Assembly (NCBI RefSeq): GCF_918698005.1
Contig: NZ_CAKKLJ010000001.1
Span: 434,001-498,000 of the forward strand
Origin: Microbacterium sp. Bi121
Lineage (GTDB): Bacteria > Actinomycetota > Actinomycetes > Actinomycetales > Microbacteriaceae
Length of the DNA stretch: 64,000 nt
Direction of reading: 5' to 3'
Shown in pieces: positions 8,294 to 16,502 of this stretch. The notes beneath the pieces are model-generated. The model saw only the letters and a program-made list of their open reading frames with translations. It did no database searches and was not told the DNA's origin. How positions within the stretch are numbered: the stretch's first letter is position 1; each line of letters opens with the position of its first letter. A program made the translations under genes and the position numbers.

Positions 8294-9235
8294 TCAGCCG
8301 CGCATGGCGACACCGCGGCGCCAGTAGCCCATGAAGGCCACCTGCGCGCGGTCGATGCCGAGGTCCTTGACCAGGTGCCGGCGCAGCGTGGTGACGACGC
8401 CGCTCTCGCCGGCGATCCAGAAGTACCGGTCGACGTGAGCGACGGCGGCGCCGAGCGATTCGCCGCTGCCGGAGTAGATCGGAGTCTCCCAGACCAGGTC
8501 CTCGCCCTCGGCATCCTGAACCGTGATCTCACGGTGCCCGGTGTCGCCCAGGTAGTCGAGCACGGTGGGGATCACGCGCAGGCCGTGCGCGGCATCCCCT
8601 CGGGGCAGCCAGTGCACCTCGACACCGGCCGGCGCGTCGATCGGCAGCACATCGGAGGCGACTGGGACCTCGATGAACGCGATGCCTCGGAGGTCGCGCG
8701 GTGCGTCTTCGAGGATGCGCGCGATCGCGGGAGCAGCCGTCTCGTCGCCGACGAGGACGACGGAGGATGCCTCGCCCGGCGCGTACTCGATCCCGCTGCG
8801 ATCCTCGCGGCCGCGGCGAGGGCCGACGATCCAGAGCTCGTCGCCGACCGCTGCGCGGCTCGCCCACAGGGAGGCCGGCCCGGTGAGGCCAGGTGCCAGA
8901 TGCAGGACGAAGTCGACGACGACCTCGGTGCCGGCATCCGAGGCCTTCAACTCCCGGATCGAGTACGTGCGCATCGATCCGCGCTCGTCCTCCGGGACGG
9001 CGAGGTAGGCGCCCCACCAGTCGTCGGTGTCGCGGTCGATGTCGGGGAGGATGCCGGATGCCGGCGGGAACACGAGCTTGATCCTGGCGTCGTGGACGTC
9101 GCCGGGCGTGCCGAAGTCGTCGAGCTCACCGCCGCCGAACGTGACCCGCACGAAACTCGGCGACACGCGTTCGACGGCGCGCACCTCGGCGCGGGCGAGG
9201 ACGTACGGCGGACGGGTACGAGTGCTAGCGGACAT
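8294..9235 (-). CDS. Siderophore-interacting protein (FAD-linked ferric-siderophore reductase)
   Basis: 313-residue cytoplasmic flavoprotein of the SIP/ViuB family, which reduces imported ferric siderophores with NAD(P)H to release Fe2+. The FAD-binding signature RTYSIREL follows a ferredoxin-reductase-like beta barrel (residues about 12-130), and the C-terminal NAD-binding half contains VLVGDETAAPAIARIL. It is the last gene of the iron-siderophore operon, with its ATG overlapping the ATPase stop by 11 bases. Expression should follow the operon's iron box at 13208-13226. Confidence 0.95.
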   Translation of the reverse strand: MSASTRTRPPYVLARAEVRAVERVSPSFVRVTFGGGELDDFGTPGDVHDARIKLVFPPASGILPDIDRDTDDWWGAYLAVPEDERGSMRTYSIRELKASDAGTEVVVDFVLHLAPGLTGPASLWASRAAVGDELWIVGPRRGREDRSGIEYAPGEASSVVLVGDETAAPAIARILEDAPRDLRGIAFIEVPVASDVLPIDAPAGVEVHWLPRGDAAHGLRVIPTVLDYLGDTGHREITVQDAEGEDLVWETPIYSGSGESLGAAVAHVDRYFWIAGESGVVTTLRRHLVKDLGIDRAQVAFMGYWRRGVAMRG

Positions 9236-10025
9236 GATGCCTTCCGATCGGGGTCACCATCGGCTTGCCGGAGACCGGATCCGTGGTGATCTGATTCGCC
9301 ATGCCGAAGACCTCTTCGACGAGCGTGTGGGTCAGGACCTCGCTGGGCGCGCCGATCGCGTGCACCCTGCCGTGCCGCATCGCGACGAGCTCGTCGCTGT
9401 AGCGGGCTGCGAGGTTGAGGTCGTGCAGCACCATCACGATCGTGGTGCCGCGGGAGACGCTGAGGTCGGTCAGCAGGTCGAGGACTTCGACCTGATGCGC
9501 GACATCGAGGAAAGTGGTGGGCTCGTCGAGCAGCAGGATGTCGGTCTCCTGAGCGAGGGCCATCGCGATCCAGACGCGCTGACGCTGGCCACCCGAGAGC
9601 TCGTCGACACTGCGGTCGGCGAGGTCCGAGATGCCGGTGGCCTCGAGGGCGTCTGCGACGACTTCGTAGTCGTGCGCCGTCCAGCGGGCGAGCGCCTTCT
9701 GGTGCGGATGCCGCCCCCGGCCGACGAGATCGGCGACGGCGATGCCCTCCGGAGCGATCGGCGACTGCGGCAGCAGTCCGATCACGCGCGCGACCTCCTT
9801 GGTCGGGCGGGAGTGCACGGACTTCCCGTCGAGGACGACCTGACCGGACGACGGTGACAGGAGGCGTGCGAGCGAACGCAGGAGCGTCGATTTGCCGCAT
9901 CCGTTCGCGCCGACGATCGCGGTGATCCTGCCGGGCGCTATCCGGAGGTCGAGGCCCTCGATGATGGTGCGGTCGCCGTAGCCGAGCGTGACGGCCTCGG
10001 CTTCCAGGGTGTGCGCTTGGGTCAC
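9225..10025 (-). CDS. Iron-siderophore ABC transporter ATP-binding protein
   Basis: 266-residue ATPase of the FecE/FepC family that energises import through the two permeases encoded just upstream. Walker A GANGCGKST, signature LSGGQRQRVWIA, Walker B DILLLDEPTTFLD and the H-loop region VMVLHDLNLA are intact. The GTG start at 10025 overlaps the permease stop (GTGA). It belongs to the iron-repressed operon running from 13154 to 8294. Confidence 0.96.
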   Translation of the reverse strand: MTQAHTLEAEAVTLGYGDRTIIEGLDLRIAPGRITAIVGANGCGKSTLLRSLARLLSPSSGQVVLDGKSVHSRPTKEVARVIGLLPQSPIAPEGIAVADLVGRGRHPHQKALARWTAHDYEVVADALEATGISDLADRSVDELSGGQRQRVWIAMALAQETDILLLDEPTTFLDVAHQVEVLDLLTDLSVSRGTTIVMVLHDLNLAARYSDELVAMRHGRVHAIGAPSEVLTHTLVEEVFGMANQITTDPVSGKPMVTPIGRHHVR

Positions 10026-11080
10026 AGCGATCCTCCCGAGCGGTTGGTGCGGATGAGCAGGTAGATCAGGTATGGGGCGCCGAGCACACCGGTGATGACG
10101 CCGACCGGGTAGCGCGCGCCGAGCGCGAACTGGCCGATCAGGTCACCGGCGAGGACGAGCACCGCACCGACGAGCGCGGAAGGCAGCAGCAGATTCGCGC
10201 CGGGTCCGGTGATGCGCGCGGCGATGGGCCCGGCCATGAATGCGACGAACGCGATGGGCCCGGTGCCGGCGGTGGCGAAGGCGAGGAGGGCGACCGCGCC
10301 GATGATGAACAGCACGCGGGTGAGAGTCACGCGGACGCCGAGACCGGATGCCGAGTCGTCACCGAGCTGCAGCATCCCGAGCGCACGCGCCTGCAGGAAC
10401 AGGAAGGGCAGGATGACGAGGCTCGCGATGGCAAGGGGGGCGACGTCGTCCCAGGACGCATTGTTCAGGCTGCCGGCGATCCAGCGCATGGCTGTCTGGA
10501 TGTCCCACTGCGCGGCCCGCGACAGCACATAGGAGATGACGCTCTGCAGCATGGCCGCTATGCCGATGCCGATGAGGATCAGGCGGATGCCGGAGAAGCC
10601 GCCCTTGTTCGAGAGCAGGTAGATGGCGAGCGCCGTGACGAGGGCGCCGCCGACTGCGAATGCCGAGACGGCCGGACCGCTCAGGCCGAGGACGATGATG
10701 CCGACGACGGCCGCAGCGCTCGCACCCTCGGTGATACCGATGATGTCAGGGGCCGCGAGAGGGTTGCGCAGAAGGGTCTGGAACGCGACGCCTCCGATGC
10801 CGAACGCGACCCCGGCGAGGATCGCCAGGACCGTTCGGGGCAGTCGCAGCTCTCCGACCGTGAACGAGGCGCCGGGGACGGTCTCCCCCAGGATGACGCG
10901 GATCACTTCGCCGGGAGTGTAGAAGGTGTTGCCGACCATGAGCGCCGTGGCTGCGAGCGCCACGACGAGGATGCCGAGCACGATGCTCGCGACGGCGTGA
11001 CGGCGGTGGCGCGACCGGCGACCGGCCGCGATGGCCTCCACGCCGGTGGCTGCGGCGGAGGCTGTGACGGTGGCGCTCAC
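10022..11080 (-). CDS. Iron-siderophore ABC transporter permease (FepG-like)
   Basis: 352-residue FecCD/BtuC-family membrane subunit with about nine to ten helices. Typical motifs are LRLPRTVLAILAGVAFGIGG, FQTLLRNPLAAPDIIGITEGA and the ATPase-contact region TGTGPIAFVAFMAGPIAARI. The GTG start at 11080 (VSATVTAS) overlaps the preceding permease stop as GTGA; longer in-frame readings lie over that gene and are not used. It pairs with the next-upstream permease to form the translocation channel. Confidence 0.95.
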   Translation of the reverse strand: MSATVTASAAATGVEAIAAGRRSRHRRHAVASIVLGILVVALAATALMVGNTFYTPGEVIRVILGETVPGASFTVGELRLPRTVLAILAGVAFGIGGVAFQTLLRNPLAAPDIIGITEGASAAAVVGIIVLGLSGPAVSAFAVGGALVTALAIYLLSNKGGFSGIRLILIGIGIAAMLQSVISYVLSRAAQWDIQTAMRWIAGSLNNASWDDVAPLAIASLVILPFLFLQARALGMLQLGDDSASGLGVRVTLTRVLFIIGAVALLAFATAGTGPIAFVAFMAGPIAARITGPGANLLLPSALVGAVLVLAGDLIGQFALGARYPVGVITGVLGAPYLIYLLIRTNRSGGSL

Positions 11081-12123
11081 AGTTCCCTCACCCTCTGTCG
11101 ACGGACGATCCAGATGAAGAAGGGAGCGCCGATGACCGCGGTGATGATGCCCACCTGGATCTCCTCGCCGTTCGGAGCGATGACGCGGCCGACGATGTCG
11201 CCGGCGAGCAGCAGCGCCGCGCCCGCCAGGGCGGAGAACGGCAGCAGCCAGCGGTGGTCGGTTCCGATCAGAGTCCGGCACAGATGCGGGATCACCAGGC
11301 CGACGAATCCGATCGGGCCGGCGATCGCCGTGGCGGCGCCGGCGAGCATGACGGCTCCGAGCGCCGAGACGAGCCGTGTGCGGAACACGTTCTCGCCGAG
11401 GCCGGCGGCCATGTCGTCGCCGAGGGCGAGGGAGTTCATGCCGCGCGAGCAGGCGAAGCAGATGAGGGCGCCGAGTGCGAGGGCCGGGGCCGTGATCGCG
11501 ATGCGGGGCCACTCCGCCCCGCCGACGCCGCCGACCTGCCAGGACTGGAAGGCCTGCAGCAGGTCGACCCGAGGAAGGAGCACGGCGCTGATGAGCGAGC
11601 CGAGGGCGGCGGAGGTCGCAGCTCCCGCGAGCGCGAGCTTGAGCGGAGTCGCACCGCCGCGGCCGAGCGACCCGACCGTGTACACGAACACGGCGGCGAC
11701 GGCGGCGCCGAAGATCGCCACGAACATCTGCGTGGATGCACCCGTCGCGCCGAAGAAGGCGAGGCTGATGACGACGGCGAGCGATGCGCCATTGGAGACG
11801 CCGAGGATCCCGGGGTCCGCGATCGGGTTGCGGGTGACGGCCTGCATGGTCGCGCCGGAGAGGGCGAGAGCGGCGCCGACGAGGATCGCGAGCACGGTGC
11901 GGGGGATGCGCTTGATGATCGCGCCCTGAGCAATGGTGTCGGAGTGTCCGCCCAGCGCGGCGGCGATGTCGTCGAATGAGACGGCGCGGACGCCGAATGA
12001 CACGGACAGGATGCTGAGGATGAGGATGACCACGAGGCCGATGAGCAGCCAGGTGCTGCGCACCAGCGCCGGGCGCCGCAGGTGTGCGGCGCCCGGCTTC
12101 AGAGCTGTTGCGGCTGAGCTCAC
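11077..12123 (-). CDS. Iron-siderophore ABC transporter permease (FepD-like)
   Basis: 348-residue FecCD-family permease with about ten helices. Conserved stretches include RIPRTVLAILVGAALALSGA, MQAVTRNPIADPGILGVSNGA and AIAGPIGFVGLVIPHLCR. The GTG start at 12123 (VSSAATALKP) overlaps the binding-protein stop as GTGA. It forms a heterodimer with the following permease and is driven by the shared ATPase. Part of the iron-box-controlled operon. Confidence 0.95.
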   Translation of the reverse strand: MSSAATALKPGAAHLRRPALVRSTWLLIGLVVILILSILSVSFGVRAVSFDDIAAALGGHSDTIAQGAIIKRIPRTVLAILVGAALALSGATMQAVTRNPIADPGILGVSNGASLAVVISLAFFGATGASTQMFVAIFGAAVAAVFVYTVGSLGRGGATPLKLALAGAATSAALGSLISAVLLPRVDLLQAFQSWQVGGVGGAEWPRIAITAPALALGALICFACSRGMNSLALGDDMAAGLGENVFRTRLVSALGAVMLAGAATAIAGPIGFVGLVIPHLCRTLIGTDHRWLLPFSALAGAALLLAGDIVGRVIAPNGEEIQVGIITAVIGAPFFIWIVRRQRVREL

Positions 12124-13154
12124 TTGCCGGTCAGCGGTGCCTCGAGGATCGAGAAGTACTCGTCGATGCCCCACGGGATCGACAGCGGCGACGGGTTGGC
12201 GGAGTTCGCGATCGGAGTGGCGTCGGGAAGGATAGCGATCTGCCCCTTGGCGATCGCCGGGATCTTGCCGAGCAGCGGATCGGCCTGCAGGGCTGCGATC
12301 ATCGAGTCATCGCCATAGGTGATGAACAGATCGACGTCGTCGAACTTGTCGACCTCCTCGGCGCTGACGGTCAGGTAGAAGTCGGTCGCCGCCTCGTTCT
12401 CCTTGAGGATCTCCGGCTCGGGCAGGCCGAGGTCGAGCAGGAAGCCGGGGCGGGTGTCGATCGGCGTGTAGAAGCCCACCTGGCTGAAGTCGTTCGGGTC
12501 GATGTAGGTGAACAGGACCTTGGCGTCCTTGAGGGCGGGATGCGCGTCGAGCGCCTCCTGCGTCTTCGCCTCGAGGTCGGCGTTCAGTGCCTCGCCCTCA
12601 TCCGCGAGCCCCAGGGCCGTCGAGTTCATCGTGATCATGTCCTGGTACGAGGTGCCCCAGGCCACATCCGGGTAGGCGATCGTCGGAGCGATCTTGGAGA
12701 GCGTGTCGTACTCCTCCTGCGTGATGCCCGAGTAGGAGGCGAGGATCACGTCGGGGTTCGTGTCGGCGACGGCCTCGAAGTCGACACCGTCGGCCTCGTC
12801 GAACAGCACGGGAGTCTCGGCGCCCAGCTCGTCGAGCTTCTCCTCGACCCACGGGAGGACTCCGTTGTCGTCGTCATCGCCCCAGGCGACCTTGCTCATG
12901 CCGACCGGGACGATGCCCAGCGCGAGCGGCACCTCGTGGTTCGCCCACGCGACCGTCGCGACGCGCTCCGGCTTCTCCGTGATGGTCGTCTCGCCGTACA
13001 CGTGCTTGATCGTGACGGGGAAGGCGTCGGCGGATGCCGGGTTGGAGCCCACCGCTCCGTCGTCGGTGCTCGTCGGGGCGGAGGTGGCGCAGCCGGCGAG
13101 GCTGGCCGCGAGAACAGCGGCGGCGCCGAGAGCGAGAAGTCGGGAGATACGCAC
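12120..13154 (-). CDS. Iron-siderophore ABC transporter substrate-binding lipoprotein
   Basis: 344-residue FepB/FecB-type binding protein, tethered to the outer face of the membrane by a lipidated Cys22 in the lipobox LAGC after a Lys/Arg-hydrophobic signal. The mature part carries the TroA-like fold with ITEKPERVATVAWANHEVPLALGI near the start. It captures ferric siderophore (type unknown; probably hydroxamate-like or xenosiderophore) for the downstream permeases. First gene of the operon; ribosome site GAAGGA stands 8 bases before ATG 13154, and a DtxR/IdeR-type box lies 54-72 bases upstream. Confidence 0.96.
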   Translation of the reverse strand: MRISRLLALGAAAVLAASLAGCATSAPTSTDDGAVGSNPASADAFPVTIKHVYGETTITEKPERVATVAWANHEVPLALGIVPVGMSKVAWGDDDDNGVLPWVEEKLDELGAETPVLFDEADGVDFEAVADTNPDVILASYSGITQEEYDTLSKIAPTIAYPDVAWGTSYQDMITMNSTALGLADEGEALNADLEAKTQEALDAHPALKDAKVLFTYIDPNDFSQVGFYTPIDTRPGFLLDLGLPEPEILKENEAATDFYLTVSAEEVDKFDDVDLFITYGDDSMIAALQADPLLGKIPAIAKGQIAILPDATPIANSANPSPLSIPWGIDEYFSILEAPLTGK

Positions 13155-13207
13155 GGGCGTTTCCTTCAGATCTGAGGGTCGGGATGCCGACCAGAAGGCC
13201 GACAGGC

Positions 13208-13226
13208 TTTGGTAAGCCTCCCCTAA
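13208..13226 (-). promoter_or_regulatory. DtxR/IdeR iron box
   Basis: On the minus strand the site reads TTAGGGGAGGCTTACCAAA, matching 15 of 19 positions of the DtxR/IdeR consensus TTAGGTTAGGCTAACCTAA. It lies upstream of the siderophore operon, where Fe2+-bound repressor would block transcription. The divergent FUSC-type gene starts 67 bases away and could also be affected. Confidence 0.85.
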
Positions 13227-13292
13227 CGTAGCACGGGGTAAGGGTGTCCTCAGTTGCCGATGACGGCACCTGCCCGGGGCTACCGTGGTGAC

Positions 13293-14327
13293 ATGAAGAT
13301 GACGGCGGCGGTGCGGAGCGCGAAGCGCGCTCCTCTGCTGCAGGTCGCGAAGTCGGCGATCGCCACGCTCGGCGCCTGGCTGATATCGTCGTGGCTCATC
13401 CCCGGTCCGCTCCCGGTGTTCGCGGCGATCGCGGCGCTGCTGGTCGTGCAGCCGAGCGTGAACCAGTCGTTCGCGAAGGCGCTGGAGCGTAGCATCGGCG
13501 TGATCGCGGGTGTCGTGATCGCCGTGCTGCTGAGCCTGCTGCTGGGCCCGCAGAGCTGGGTCGTGCTGCTGGCGATCGTCGTGGCGATGCTCGTGGCCTG
13601 GGTCTTCCGTGCGACACCGGGGACCGGCAATCAGGTCGCGATCTCGGCGATGCTCGTCCTCGCTCTCGGCTCATCGAATCCCGAGTACGCGCTCGATCGG
13701 ATCCTGGAGACGCTGATCGGCGTCGCGTTCGGTCTGATTGTGAACGCGCTGGTCGTACCGCCGGTGCTCACGGGGCCGGCCAGACGCGACCTCGGGCTGC
13801 TCGGCACCGAGATCGCCGCGAGTCTGGACCGGCTGGCCGATGCTCTGCTCGGTTCGCGGACGCCCGCCCAGCTGCAGGGGCTGATGGTGGAGGCACGCCT
13901 GCTGCGGCCGATGCAGACTGCGGCCGAGGCATCGATCTCCGCCGGTGAGGAATCGCTCACGCTCAACCCGCGCCGCGCCGCCCGCGGCGAGATCGCCGAC
14001 ATGCGCAGCCTGCTCGACACGCTGTCACCGATCGTGACGCAGGTCATCGGGATGACGCGGGCGTACTTCGACCACTACGACGCCACACTGGCCGATGAGC
14101 CCACCGTGCACGCGATCGCCGAGCAGCTCCGGCGGGCGGGGCACGATGTGCGGCTCGCCGTGCAGATCGCCGACATCGCCCCTGAGCCCGCGGCCGAGAC
14201 CTCGACCATCCCCGCCCTGACCGCACCGCTGCAGCTGAAGCCGCCGGCATCCGGTCATTGGATCCTCGTCGGATCCCTCATGGAGGATCTGCGCCGCATC
14301 CGCGGCGAACTCGTCGGCGACGAGTAG
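13293..14327 (+). CDS. FUSC-family (aromatic acid exporter-like) membrane protein
   Basis: 344-residue protein with six hydrophobic helices in the first ~150 residues, in the FUSC/ArAE pattern (WLISSWLIPGPLPVFAAIAALLVVQPSVNQSFAKALERSIGV is split over two helices), followed by a cytoplasmic helical domain. This half-length FUSC form is common in actinobacteria; efflux of small organic acids is possible but unproven. I prefer ATG 13293 over 13254 because the family's first helix follows soon after and TACCGT stands 6 bases upstream as a leaderless-type -10. It is divergent from the siderophore operon. Confidence 0.85.
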   Translation: MKMTAAVRSAKRAPLLQVAKSAIATLGAWLISSWLIPGPLPVFAAIAALLVVQPSVNQSFAKALERSIGVIAGVVIAVLLSLLLGPQSWVVLLAIVVAMLVAWVFRATPGTGNQVAISAMLVLALGSSNPEYALDRILETLIGVAFGLIVNALVVPPVLTGPARRDLGLLGTEIAASLDRLADALLGSRTPAQLQGLMVEARLLRPMQTAAEASISAGEESLTLNPRRAARGEIADMRSLLDTLSPIVTQVIGMTRAYFDHYDATLADEPTVHAIAEQLRRAGHDVRLAVQIADIAPEPAAETSTIPALTAPLQLKPPASGHWILVGSLMEDLRRIRGELVGDE

Positions 14328-14338
14328 CCGCCGTCCCC

Positions 14339-14402
14339 GAGAATTGCTTTGCCGCAGAGAATCGCCCTGCCAGCACGATTCTCGACGCGCAACGCAATTC
14401 TC
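14339..14402. repeat. Nested inverted repeat element
   Basis: Outer arms GAGAATTGC (14339-14347) and GCAATTCTC (14394-14402) are exact complements. Inner arms GAGAATCG (14357-14364) and CGATTCTC (14376-14383) are a second exact pair of closely related sequence, so four degenerate copies of one 8-9-mer are arranged two forward and two reverse. It fills the gap between the FUSC gene and the DNA alkylation repair gene. It may be a cruciform terminator or a repressor operator. Confidence 0.75.
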
Positions 14403-14432
14403 GACGTAGGGGCGCGGCGTACGCTGGCATTC

Positions 14433-15104
14433 ATGACGGACACGATGACCGTCCCCGAGGTGCTCGCCGAGCTCGAAGCACTCGAGGACCCGAAGTTTCG
14501 CGCCGCGAACGAGAAGCGAGGCGACGATCACGGCATCAACCTGTCGAAGATGCGGGCGCTCGCGAAGCAGGTCAAGACGAACCATGCACTCGGGAAGGAG
14601 CTCTGGGCGACCGGCGAAACGGCTCCGCGCCTGCTCGCGCTGCTCATCAGCAAGCCGCGCGAGTTCTCGGCCGACGAGCTCGACGCGATGCTGCGCGAGA
14701 CCAGGGCGCCCAAGGTCAATGAGTGGTTCGTGAGTTACATCGCGAAGAAGTCGCCCCTCGCCGAGGAGATGCGCCAGCGCTGGTTCGGCGACGCCGACCC
14801 GACGGTGAGCGCGGCCGCCTGGTCGCTGACCTCTGAGCGCGTGGTGAAGAAGCCGGAGGGCCTCGATCTCGAGCACCTGCTCGACCTCATCGAGCGCGAC
14901 ATGAAGGATGCCCCCACCCGGCCGCAATGGGCGATGAACGAGACGCTCGCGAACATCGGCATCCGCAATCCCGACCTGCGGCCTCGGGCTCTCGCGATCG
15001 GCAACGAGCTGCAGGTGCTCGCCGACTACCCGACCGCTGCTGGCTGCATCTCTCCGTTCGCACCGATCTGGATCACCGAGATGTCGAAGAGGCTGGATCG
15101 CTGA
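14433..15104 (+). CDS. DNA alkylation repair protein (AlkD-like HEAT-repeat family)
   Basis: 223-residue protein resembling the DNA alkylation repair enzyme family, whose AlkC/AlkD members are HEAT-like glycosylases that excise N3/N7-alkylpurines. The all-helical pattern, NLSKMRALAKQVKTNH near residue 35, and LADYPTAAGCISPFAPIWI at the C-terminus match the actinobacterial branch. ATG 14433 is chosen over an in-frame upstream ATG because it follows the nested repeat promoter region. Its catalytic Asp cannot be assigned without alignment, so activity is inferred. Confidence 0.85.
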   Translation: MTDTMTVPEVLAELEALEDPKFRAANEKRGDDHGINLSKMRALAKQVKTNHALGKELWATGETAPRLLALLISKPREFSADELDAMLRETRAPKVNEWFVSYIAKKSPLAEEMRQRWFGDADPTVSAAAWSLTSERVVKKPEGLDLEHLLDLIERDMKDAPTRPQWAMNETLANIGIRNPDLRPRALAIGNELQVLADYPTAAGCISPFAPIWITEMSKRLDR

Positions 15105-15105
15105 G

Positions 15106-15291
15106 TCAGTGGATCAGCTTGTGCGTGCCGTCGCACCACGGCTTGATCGCCGAAGCGCCGCAACGGCAGAGCGCGACCGTTCGGCGCGGATTGTCGATCG
15201 GCTGCCCGTCTTCGCCGATGACCTGAACAGCCCCGCGCACGAGGAGCGGCCCATCGGCGCACGCGGTGATCTGCACCTCGCGCTCAGACAT
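15106..15291 (-). CDS. CDGSH iron-sulfur domain protein
   Basis: 61-residue protein made almost entirely of one CDGSH domain: CRCG, then a 7-residue gap and CDGTHK give the 3-Cys/1-His set that binds a 2Fe-2S cluster (C42, C44, C53, H57 approximately). Such proteins transfer electrons or clusters. Its ATG 15291 lies 8 bases inside the end of the diiron-enzyme gene (shared ATGTCTGA), so the two are co-translated, which makes this a candidate electron donor for that enzyme. Confidence 0.93.
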   Translation of the reverse strand: MSEREVQITACADGPLLVRGAVQVIGEDGQPIDNPRRTVALCRCGASAIKPWCDGTHKLIH

Positions 15292-16372
15292 CATCGCCCT
15301 CGGGGCGCAGCGAGCTCTCCCCCGCCTCGAACGCGCCCCTGATATGGTCGGCCGCGCGATCATCGAGCATCAGGCAGGCTGCGGCACCGAAGAAGATGTC
15401 CGGGATGAGCTCGGGACGATCCTCTCCGAGCCCACCGGCGAGATCACGCGCCGCGATCTGCTCGTGCACGGCATCCGCCTCAACATGCTCATCGAAGTAA
15501 TCGGCCACGTCGTCGCCGAAGCCGAGCCTGCGCACGCCCTCGGCGTACATGCGGTTCGGCAGCGACGAGGTCATCTCGAACGCGGCCAGGTGCCCCACGA
15601 TCGCGCCGATCAGCGACCGGTTGATGCCGAACATCGACATCGCGTTCTGCGAGGCCAAAGTCACCGCAGGCACCCGATCGAGGTAGCCGCCGTAGCGTGC
15701 GTCGAGCCCGAGACCGCGCATGGTGCGGGCGAAGATCTCCGCGTGCATGCGCTCGGGGCGTCCGCCTCCGTACTCATCGGACTGGATCTCGACGAGCGCG
15801 ACCTTCGCGCGACCGGTGAGCCGAGGAATGGCCCAGGAGTGCGGATCGGCTTCGCGCAGCGTGTAGATGCTCCGCTGGATCACGAACTCCCTCAGCTGCT
15901 CGAGCGTCGCCCGCTTGGCGACGTATCGGGCGAGAGACGGGCCAGGGGTCGGCGCCGTGAGATCGAAGAGCGCGGCGGCGACGGCTTCGGCGTCCGCTGG
16001 CGGGGTCTCTCCCACGACGACATCACGGCGCAGCTCGCGTTCGAAGGCACGCTCGATCATCCGGCGAACGGCGAGGAGTTCGGGGTGCCACTCCCACTCG
16101 GGGTCGATCCAGTCCAGCGACCCGTAGGCGCAGGCGTAGAGGAGGAAGAGAGCGAGCTGGATGTCGTCGTCGATCGCGACGCCGTCGCTGGCGGCGAGAG
16201 CATCGCCGGCGATCGCCGCGAGGTCGTCGCTTCCTCGCGACGCTGCCGCGCCGTCGGCAGCACGGGCATCTCTGGGGTCATCGAGCTGGAGCTTCTGCAT
16301 GACTGCAGCACTCAGCGGTCCGCGCGCGATGCCGCGGCGAGCGGGACGGACCCGTTCGTGGATGGCAGTCAT
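15284..16372 (-). CDS. Haem-oxygenase-like iron-containing redox enzyme (HDO superfamily)
   Basis: 362-residue cytoplasmic protein of the iron-containing redox enzyme (haem-oxygenase-like diiron oxidase) group. Likely metal ligands lie in EIQSDEYGGG, PERMHAEIFA, AAFEMTS and FDEHVEADAVHEQ, giving Glu, His, Glu, His, Asp and His in the usual order. The N-terminal ~100 residues are variable. ATG 16372 follows an AGAGG ribosome site. It is co-translated with the CDGSH protein downstream and divergent from deoD. HDO enzymes cleave or oxidise small carboxylates, amines or fatty acids; the substrate here is unknown. Confidence 0.88.
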   Translation of the reverse strand: MTAIHERVRPARRGIARGPLSAAVMQKLQLDDPRDARAADGAAASRGSDDLAAIAGDALAASDGVAIDDDIQLALFLLYACAYGSLDWIDPEWEWHPELLAVRRMIERAFERELRRDVVVGETPPADAEAVAAALFDLTAPTPGPSLARYVAKRATLEQLREFVIQRSIYTLREADPHSWAIPRLTGRAKVALVEIQSDEYGGGRPERMHAEIFARTMRGLGLDARYGGYLDRVPAVTLASQNAMSMFGINRSLIGAIVGHLAAFEMTSSLPNRMYAEGVRRLGFGDDVADYFDEHVEADAVHEQIAARDLAGGLGEDRPELIPDIFFGAAACLMLDDRAADHIRGAFEAGESSLRPEGDDV

Positions 16373-16502
16373 GGAACCTCTTCCGGAATGCGGATGCGAC
16401 GGCAACGGCATCCATGCCATCAACCTGTCACAGGCACGGAGAATGCGGTCGGGGGTTGACGTGAGCCGTCGGCGCTGACTAGCGGCTCGATAACCTGGGG
16501 TC

